Below are positions 24,525-29,535 of a stretch of 29,535 nt of DNA, piece after piece. Numbering within the stretch: position 1 is the stretch's first letter; each line of letters begins with the position of its first letter. Position numbers and translations under genes: made by a program. The notes beneath the pieces are model-generated. The model was given only the letters and a program-made list of their open reading frames with translations. It was not told where the DNA came from and made no database searches. The stretch comes from Lachnospiraceae bacterium (GTDB lineage: Bacteria; Bacillota; Clostridia; Lachnospirales; Lachnospiraceae), in the NCBI GenBank assembly GCA_016294075.1, contig JAEDCQ010000022.1, positions 1-29,535 of the forward strand, given 5' to 3'.

Positions 24525-24670
24525 TCCGATTTTGTATTTTTCCCGGCAAACTCATTATTAATATCCTCATACAAATTATGGGTTTTCCAAAATTCACGTG
24601 CCAGAATTTCATTAATATTAAAATAATGAATATTTTCATCTCTAGCGCTTAACAAGCCGGTATCTCTTGA
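24521..24670 (-). pseudogene. Frame-shifted upstream fragment of the RyR protein
   Basis: Fifty codons reading ...LLSARDENIHYFNINEILAREFW... to ...EFAGKNTKSE, then TGA at 24521-24523. The segment FNINEILAREFWKTHNLYEDI looks like the usual lead-in to the Rossmann domain of RyR proteins. A one-base loss in A5 (24537-24541) separates it from the 263-residue frame downstream. Upstream, the frame is blocked by TAA at 24671-24673, within the last codons of the TIR fragment. No start codon with a ribosome site was found. Confidence 0.6.
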
Positions 24671-25050
24671 TTACCATCTGTCGGATAAACCTTGTAATCA
24701 AATGTTTTCAGATTACGAATTTCTTCAATCTCATGCTCCCAGACAATTTCGTTTGGATCATAATCTCTGGTGGCAATTGCCAAGATATTCTTCCCCTTTT
24801 CTAAAGCATATAGCATTTCTTTTCGAACATAGTCCTCTTCATTTTCCCTGTGCAGAAAGTAGCCGGGTGATAAAATCATAAGAAAATTAGGCGACTGATC
24901 GATTCCTCTTTGAATTTTTTTCCAAAAATCCACATTATGAATATTATTTCTATCAAAAAAAGTTTCAACACCTTTTTGATTGAATTATTCATTTATTAAT
25001 GCTGCCAAATCTCCACCTGTATCTCTTCTATAACTAATAAAAAGATCCAT
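24649..25050 (-). pseudogene. TIR-domain gene broken by an early stop codon
   Basis: GGAGG five bases before ATG (25050) opens a frame beginning MDLFISYRRDTGGDLAALINE, the classical TIR start. An in-frame TAA (24985-24987) ends it after 21 codons. Reading through, the same frame continues FNQKGVETFFDRNN, FWKKIQRGIDQSPNFLMILSPG and DYVRKEMLYALEKGKNIL. These are the remaining TIR strands with the candidate NADase glutamate in RKEM. The frame ends at 24649 after ~133 codons. TIR domains in bacteria hydrolyse NAD+ or make cyclic ADP-ribose signals in defence. Apart from the one nonsense codon the domain is well preserved, so inactivation is recent, or the strain has lost the system. Fusion to, or pairing with, the RyR frame downstream is likely. 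Confidence 0.75.
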
Positions 25051-25076
25051 ATTTTCCTCCGTGAATGTGCTTTTGG

Positions 25077-25098
25077 AATCTTTCCTGGTTGAAAGATT
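25077..25098 (-). terminator. Short hairpin at the end of the HD-GYP gene
   Basis: AATCTTTC (25077-25084) and GAAAGATT (25091-25098) form a perfect 8-base stem with a 6-base loop that touches the HD-GYP stop codon. It lacks a U-tract and is AT-rich, so it would be a weak terminator at best. The TIR ribosome site follows about 20 bases later. Confidence 0.3.
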
Positions 25099-27271
25099 AT
25101 TTAATCTCATAAACCGGTTTAATTTTTGTATTCTGAGAATTCTTAAAGAAACTGACAAAAATTCTTTCTATAATCATATGCAGATTCTGTGAATGAGCTT
25201 CTGTCAAGACAATTAAATACTGACTTTCAGACACTCTTGCCATAACATCCACTTTCCTAAGTGACTGGAGAATGCTGTATTCCATAGCTTTCATCGCCTC
25301 ACCAACATCACACATTGCCGTATCATCTTCCCAAACCAATGAAATCAACACAGTATGAACATCAATTCCAAATCTGATATGAAGCCCATCAATATACTGA
25401 TACACTTTCCCAATATCTTCCTGATTGATTTTAATTGCTCCCGGTTCACAATTCTGTGTAATTAATTCACTGACTACCGATGTTACGTCGTCCAAATCAT
25501 GCTTTACTCCATTCTCATTTTGTTGCGTACTCAAAGCACCCTCATCCAAAAGTTCAAGAAAAACATCTATCATATGTGAATCAAATTGTGTGTCTCGTCC
25601 CCTATTAAGTTCTCCGCGAATTACTTCCTTTGATAATGCTTTTCTATATGCTCTGTCAGATGACATTGCATCATATGCATCAACAATACATACAAGTCTT
25701 GCTTCCTCCGGAATATCTTCTCCGGACTTCTTATCCGGATATCCGTTTCCATCGTATCGTTCATGATGATTTCTGGCAACTACGTACATTTCAGCCAAAC
25801 TTGATACCCCTTGCAGAATTTCCGAGCCGATTATTGTATGATGCTTGATTATTTCGAACTCTTCCTCGGACAATCTATCGGCCTTATTTAATACTCTATC
25901 CGGAATTCCAATCTTTCCAACATCATGAAGAAGTGCTTTATATCGAACACTATTAATTCGTTCCTCATCCCAACCAAGTCTTCTCGCCAAGATAACTGAA
26001 TACTCTGCAACACGCGTAGAATGACCTTTTGTATATATATCCTTTGCATCAATAGCAGTTACAAGTGTATTAATGATTTCAGCCGAAATGTGCTTTGCTT
26101 TTGCATTTTCTGCAAATTGAATCTGCTTTTTTACCATATCATTAATACATGATATCACCATGCTGACTCCGAAAATGAAAACGCCAACTCTACTATATTT
26201 TCCAAGATCTCCTATCTTTATGGTGTAGCACCGAACCAAATCAATAACCGCACAAATCGCTGCAAAAAGAATACCCAAAAACGCAACGTCCACCTTCTTC
26301 CTTTGGCGAACATTATTAAACTCCATTATAAGCACAGAAGCTATAACTATTGAAAGTATTCCATGCGAAACAAATGCCATATTCATAAAATCAAGTATGT
26401 TAAGTGCCTGCAAAGTCAACTGCACAATAATATTTATAACTGTTAAACCAATTAATATGTGCATCAGCTTTTTGTAGTAATCTGAAGTCGCAAGTAAATA
26501 TAATTCTATAAAAATAGGTGCCGTCATAAGGCTGATAAAAATCATATTAGAATACAAAAACTGATTTCCATAAAAAATCATAGGTACCTTTGTCTCAATC
26601 AGATGGTACGCAAACAAAACAATAAAATACATACCTATACTAAATAATCTGGCCGGATTCTGTTTTGATTTTATTTGAACAGTGGCAAAAATCAACAAAG
26701 TTATGCCACATACAAGTATTCCAAGGCAGCATATGAGCGGCAGAATTCTATTCTTTAGAAAATATAAAATGACAACATCTCTGTCACCAACTACCATCTG
26801 CGTCATATAGGTCGCATAGTCCTCATATGGCGACTGCATTTTAAGCTTCAGAATCTTTCCTTCACTGTCCTGCGGAATATCCGCAAACACCATAACACTT
26901 CCCGGAGTATTTCCAATGGCACGCTTATCATCCATTCCAAAAGAATAGATAAGTTCGTCATCTACAAATGCCTGCAATTTTTTATCCGCTGATAAAAAAC
27001 ACAAAGTCTTACCACACATTTTATCTGAGATGACCCTCCGAGCCACAATTATCTCATCGGCATCTGATTTACCATAATACGGAATGGATAAAATACTAAT
27101 TGTCGTTCCATCTTCTGTCGTAATCTCCCATCCCGAATTACATTCAACAACATCATCTGTAGCCAGAGTGACATCCTGAACTTTAGATGTGCACATTATT
27201 ATTCCAATTGCTGTAAACTGTAAAATAACTATTGCAACAATAAGCATAGAAATATATTTAATATTTTTCAT
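25097..27271 (-). CDS. Membrane HD-GYP phosphodiesterase with degenerate GGDEF tail
   Basis: 724 residues. A membrane segment (8-28) is followed by an extracytoplasmic domain (~30-170) with the look of a 7TMR-DISM sensor (FLSADKKLQAFVDDELIYSFG). About seven transmembrane helices follow (175-385), then an HD-GYP domain (~400-565). Its signature is complete: GHSTR (H417), LLHDVGKIGIP (H449, D450), KHHTIIG (H477-H478), NHHERYDGNGYP (502-512) and D532 in VDAYDAM. It should hydrolyse c-di-GMP. Residues ~610-724 resemble a GGDEF domain in which the signature is replaced by VSESQYLIVL, so no cyclase activity is expected. GAGG seven bases before ATG; the ATG overlaps the stop of a short RlmH-like frame. 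Confidence 0.92.
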   Translation of the reverse strand: MKNIKYISMLIVAIVILQFTAIGIIMCTSKVQDVTLATDDVVECNSGWEITTEDGTTISILSIPYYGKSDADEIIVARRVISDKMCGKTLCFLSADKKLQAFVDDELIYSFGMDDKRAIGNTPGSVMVFADIPQDSEGKILKLKMQSPYEDYATYMTQMVVGDRDVVILYFLKNRILPLICCLGILVCGITLLIFATVQIKSKQNPARLFSIGMYFIVLFAYHLIETKVPMIFYGNQFLYSNMIFISLMTAPIFIELYLLATSDYYKKLMHILIGLTVINIIVQLTLQALNILDFMNMAFVSHGILSIVIASVLIMEFNNVRQRKKVDVAFLGILFAAICAVIDLVRCYTIKIGDLGKYSRVGVFIFGVSMVISCINDMVKKQIQFAENAKAKHISAEIINTLVTAIDAKDIYTKGHSTRVAEYSVILARRLGWDEERINSVRYKALLHDVGKIGIPDRVLNKADRLSEEEFEIIKHHTIIGSEILQGVSSLAEMYVVARNHHERYDGNGYPDKKSGEDIPEEARLVCIVDAYDAMSSDRAYRKALSKEVIRGELNRGRDTQFDSHMIDVFLELLDEGALSTQQNENGVKHDLDDVTSVVSELITQNCEPGAIKINQEDIGKVYQYIDGLHIRFGIDVHTVLISLVWEDDTAMCDVGEAMKAMEYSILQSLRKVDVMARVSESQYLIVLTEAHSQNLHMIIERIFVSFFKNSQNTKIKPVYEIK

Positions 27272-27381
27272 CTTTTGTCCTCAAACTTCTCTTGCATCAT
27301 TCTGTATGCTCTGTAAATCTGCTCCAGAATAATCAACCTCATAAGCTGCCGGGATTTTCCTTCATTATCCCACGTATAGAA
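27268..27381 (-). pseudogene. Short RlmH C-terminus-like fragment coupled to the HD-GYP gene
   Basis: A frame of 37 codons (FYTWDNEGKSRQLMRLII, then LEQIYRAYRMMQEKFEDKR) ends in TGA that overlaps the HD-GYP ATG by the classical ATGA arrangement. The segment RQLMRLIILEQIYRAYRMM strongly recalls the C-terminal knot helix of the 23S rRNA methyltransferase RlmH (HQ..R..L.EQIYRAFRI). The GEPYHK ending and all of the SAM-binding part are missing. The only ATG (27342) would give 24 residues with a poor ribosome site. It is probably a remnant, but the exact stop/start overlap leaves room for a small leader peptide. Confidence 0.4.
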
Positions 27382-27872
27382 TCACAAACTCCGCTTCGGC
27401 ACGACACCAGAAACACTGATAAAAATTTACATTAATTATATAATTATGTCTGCGGATTTGTAAACACAATTCCGAGTCTTACATACCAACTATTGCAGAG
27501 GAAAATGTATGCCTTTTCTTTCTCATATATCAATTGACAAATATCCCATTATATTTCCTTTTTATGAACAAAACCTTTCGCACAAAAAATCGGCATCAAA
27601 CCCCTTTCCGGATTCAACACCGCTTCTCTGCTTTTCCTTCTTTCTGTTATAAACCTTACCACCGGGAACTGATCTACACTGTTAATACCCCTTCCTCTTT
27701 CTGGCAGCCCCAATCAGATTCTCTATTTCTCAATCTCTCCTGTCCAATCTATAATTCCGCCAAACTCATGGAATGCCGTAAGGGAAACGTTGCAGGATAC
27801 ACCTTTTGTACCAAATATTTGTATATTCATTACACCCTGTTTACCTCTGATCTTTTTCTTTAGCTTCCGTTT
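27382..27872. other. Gene-free stretch between HD-GYP and ATPase genes
   Basis: About 490 bases without a convincing gene. A plus-strand frame of 109 codons at 27534-27863 has no ribosome site, an aromatic/serine-rich composition and no family features. On the minus strand a short frame starting MNIQIFGTKG near 27830 has an arsenate-reductase-like first few residues but loses similarity at once and stops after ~35 codons. A probable promoter lies at 27435-27464. No terminator was seen behind the ATPase gene. Confidence 0.45.
27435..27464 (-). promoter_or_regulatory. Probable promoter for the HD-GYP unit
   Basis: Minus-strand TTTACA (27459-27464), 18 bases, then perfect TATAAT (27435-27440). 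Transcription from about 27428 gives a ~157-base leader that contains the RlmH-like fragment before the HD-GYP ATG. Confidence 0.5.
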
Positions 27873-29168
27873 TTATCCTTCAATACTTCCCGGATTAAGC
27901 AAGAACTCATAAATATTCACCGTCAAAATCCCATTCTCGTCGTAATGCGTTGGAACTATATCTTTTGTCACCACAATTTTCTTGAAAGAATCATCTATTT
28001 TCCTAAATGGTCGTATCTCTTGATTTCTTTTTGCTTCATCTGGGAGCGAATAAGCCGACTGTATATAATACCTTGCAGATCCAAGATTACAAACAAAATC
28101 TACTTCCAAAGCTTTTCGAACTACTTTTCCATCTTTGTCCTTCTCTGCAATTGGCACCACGCCTACATCCACACTATATCCGCGCATGCGAAGTTCGTTA
28201 TAAATCACATTTTCCATCGAATGTGTCTGCTCAAACTGTCGGAAATTTATTCGAGCATTACGAAGTCCCAAATCGGAAAAATAGTATTTCTTCGGTGTTT
28301 CGATATAAGCCTTACCCTTAATATCATATCTCTGTGCAGACTCTATCAAAAAAGAATCTTCAAAGTAATCTAAATATTTCTTGATGGTTTTTGCTGTAAT
28401 ACTTGATTTTTTGGCCGTCTTAAATGTATTTTTTAATTTCTCCGGATTAGTAAGCGAACCTATCGCAGAAGAAAGAATATTCAGCAAATCTTCTAACTCC
28501 CCTTGATTCTTTACTCTATTTCTCTTGAATATATCTGTAATATAGATTTCATCAAACAGATTCTGCAAAACGGTAGCTTTTTCATTTGCACCTTCGCGTA
28601 GAACTACGAGCGGTATTCCACCATAAAGCATATACTCTGACAACCCTTCGTACTTATCACCCTTATATACAGACATGAATTCCGCGAAACTTAATGGATA
28701 CATATGGATTTCATCACCACGTCCGGCAAACTCAGTGATAATATCTTTGGACAAAAACTTTGCATTACTTCCGGTGACATATACATCCATATTATCCTTA
28801 CGCAAGTACCCATTTAGAACAGATTCAAAACAATCAAGTAACTGTACCTCATCTAAGAGCAAATAATATTTCCCTTCACCAGATGTTTGAGAGCGAATAT
28901 ATTCCATGAATAACTCTGGATTCACGCCTCTTTTTTCTTTCTCAACACTAATCAGACTCTCCCCTATAAGATGAAGATCCTCTGCGGAATCAAATGCAAA
29001 ACGGATAATATGCTCTTTATCAACACCATTCTCTATCAAATAATTATAAAAGAGAGTATTTAACAAATACGATTTACCACATCTTCTAATACCAGTTATA
29101 ACCTTTATCAATCCATTATTTTGTCTTTTTATAAGTTTGTTCAAATAATACTCACGTTTTATCTCCAT
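27873..29168 (-). CDS. AAA_14/DUF4143 family ATPase
   Basis: 431 residues from the ATG at 29168 (GGAG nine bases upstream). A longer frame to 29201 would need TTG and is rejected. The N-terminal P-loop domain has Walker A GIRRCGKS (26-33) and Walker B YYLLLDEVQ (D106-E107), with sensor-like TGSNAKFLSKDI and the typical EFAGRGDEIHMYPLSFAEF. A helical linker is followed by DUF4143 (~250-410): SFLIESAQRYDIKGK, KYYFSDLGLRNARINFRQ, EN.IYNELR.RGY and the nuclease-like EVDFV motif. The architecture is widespread and laterally mobile in gut anaerobes; function is unknown. The upstream region has a strong promoter and a 41-base direct repeat, one copy covering the transcription start and ribosome site. 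Confidence 0.92.
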   Translation of the reverse strand: MEIKREYYLNKLIKRQNNGLIKVITGIRRCGKSYLLNTLFYNYLIENGVDKEHIIRFAFDSAEDLHLIGESLISVEKEKRGVNPELFMEYIRSQTSGEGKYYLLLDEVQLLDCFESVLNGYLRKDNMDVYVTGSNAKFLSKDIITEFAGRGDEIHMYPLSFAEFMSVYKGDKYEGLSEYMLYGGIPLVVLREGANEKATVLQNLFDEIYITDIFKRNRVKNQGELEDLLNILSSAIGSLTNPEKLKNTFKTAKKSSITAKTIKKYLDYFEDSFLIESAQRYDIKGKAYIETPKKYYFSDLGLRNARINFRQFEQTHSMENVIYNELRMRGYSVDVGVVPIAEKDKDGKVVRKALEVDFVCNLGSARYYIQSAYSLPDEAKRNQEIRPFRKIDDSFKKIVVTKDIVPTHYDENGILTVNIYEFLLNPGSIEG

Positions 29169-29182
29169 AGCTATGCACTCCT

Positions 29183-29223
29183 TTAGGGAAGATTTTTGCA
29201 ACTAGTTACATTTTTCAGTCCTA
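29183..29223 (-). repeat. 41-base direct repeat, gene-proximal copy
   Basis: Copy 1 of a repeat differing at only two positions from copy 2 (29266-29306). It begins TTAGGGAAGATTTTTGCAAC and ends TTTTTCAGTCCTA. It spans the predicted transcription start to just upstream of the ATPase start codon, and its core TGCAACTAGTTACA is near-palindromic. Its position makes it a leader or operator element. Confidence 0.8.
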
Positions 29224-29251
29224 TAATACCATATTTTTTTGTATTTCTCAA
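29223..29251 (-). promoter_or_regulatory. Strong promoter of the ATPase gene
   Basis: Minus-strand TTGAGA (29246-29251), exactly 17 bases, then TATTAT (29223-29228). It lies between the two repeat copies; the start point falls at the edge of copy 1, about 48 bases before the ATG. Confidence 0.6.
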
Positions 29252-29265
29252 CGTATCTTTCCAAA

Positions 29266-29306
29266 TTAGGGAAGATTTTTGCAATTAGTTGCATTTTTCA
29301 GTCCTA
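29266..29306 (-). repeat. 41-base direct repeat, distal copy
   Basis: Copy 2, 83 bases from copy 1, same orientation. Its core TGCAA-TTAG-TTGCA is a perfect 5-base inverted repeat. It lies just upstream of the -35 box, the normal place for a regulator site. Confidence 0.8.
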
Positions 29307-29383
29307 GGATTCCCTCGTAACATATTTTTATGTACAAACCCTATATTCATTGAAATTATTTTATCCTCCTGACCCACAAACGC

Positions 29384-29420
29384 AAAAAGACCACTCCCAA
29401 GCATTCACTTGAAAGTGGTC
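29384..29420 (-). terminator. Rho-independent terminator of the right-edge gene
   Basis: On the minus strand GACCACTTTCAAG (29408-29420) and CTTGGGAGTGGTC (29389-29401) pair over 13 bases with two G-U pairs and a 6-base loop. TTTTT follows (plus A-run 29384-29388). It lies 31 bases past the stop of the partial gene at the window edge. Confidence 0.85.
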
Positions 29421-29451
29421 CATACACACTGGACTTATTTATCCAAACTCT

Positions 29452-29535
29452 TCATTGTCGGGAACTCATTGGAAGAATTTCCATTTTGCTTTCGTGATTA
29501 TCCGTGATAATCATTTTGGCTTGCTGAAATGCTTT
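29452..29535 (-). CDS. 3' end of an unidentified gene (partial)
   Basis: The only open minus-strand frame at the right edge: 27 codons ending ...ESKMEILPMSSRQ, then TGA at 29452-29454. The strong terminator immediately downstream supports a real gene end. The visible residues are too few to name a family. Confidence 0.45.
   Translation of the reverse strand, partial: KAFQQAKMIITDNHESKMEILPMSSRQ

Noticed and set aside
27534..27863. 109-codon plus-strand frame in the gap between the HD-GYP and ATPase genes
   Set aside because: No ribosome site, biased aromatic/serine composition and no recognisable domain; probably chance.
1..29535. CRISPR array or tRNA cluster
   Set aside because: No regularly spaced repeats and no tRNA-like cloverleaf with a CCA-type end were seen on either strand.

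Overview
The window looks like chromosome from an anaerobic Firmicute of the Lachnospiraceae type (Roseburia, Butyrivibrio and Coprococcus relatives). The evidence is moderate-to-low GC, strong AGGAGG-type ribosome binding sites, an AraR-type GntR/LacI arabinose regulator, a transketolase split into two genes, a bacterial glutaminyl-tRNA synthetase, and DUF6062, DUF2225 and DUF2142 proteins. Nearly all genes lie on the minus strand. The exceptions are the partial gene at the left edge and one membrane protein at 10.8-12.2 kb. The assignment is inferred from gene content only; no 16S or other marker is present.

Left edge (1-1.6 kb): mobile-element debris. It holds the C-terminal part of an Rpn/PD-(D/E)XK-type nuclease and a broken reading frame resembling the MuF-C end of a large phage or conjugative-element protein. 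From 1.6 to 10.7 kb is a long minus-strand run, read right to left: a GGDEF-EAL c-di-GMP enzyme, a DHH/DHHA1 phosphoesterase with an extra C-terminal region, glnS, a DUF2225 protein, a MocR-type regulator and a DUF6062 protein with a duplicated Cys/His motif. The last three overlap by 1-4 bases. From 10.8 to 13.9 kb a DUF2142 membrane protein converges on, and overlaps, a TPR-nucleotidyltransferase fusion.

14.2-21.0 kb is a complete L-arabinose operon in the order araA, tkt-N, tkt-C, ribulokinase, araD, araR. It converts arabinose to ribulose, ribulose-5-P and xylulose-5-P and feeds transketolase, with its own repressor as the last gene. AraR-like palindromes lie in front of araA. A second one, with a promoter, lies behind araR. 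Upstream are a membrane-anchored MerR regulator with a textbook 19-base-spacer promoter and an overlapping YbjQ gene, then an iron-dependent alcohol dehydrogenase.

23.7-29.5 kb is AT-richer accessory DNA. It contains a decaying TIR plus Rossmann/RyR locus with the look of an old immune or nucleotide-signalling system, a membrane HD-GYP phosphodiesterase with a degenerate GGDEF tail, a short RlmH-like fragment coupled to it, and an AAA_14/DUF4143 ATPase preceded by a 41-base direct repeat. The best candidates for something undescribed are the TIR/RyR locus, the AraR-type promoter plus hairpin behind araR, and the repeat-flanked ATPase promoter. No tRNA, rRNA, CRISPR array or intact insertion sequence was seen.
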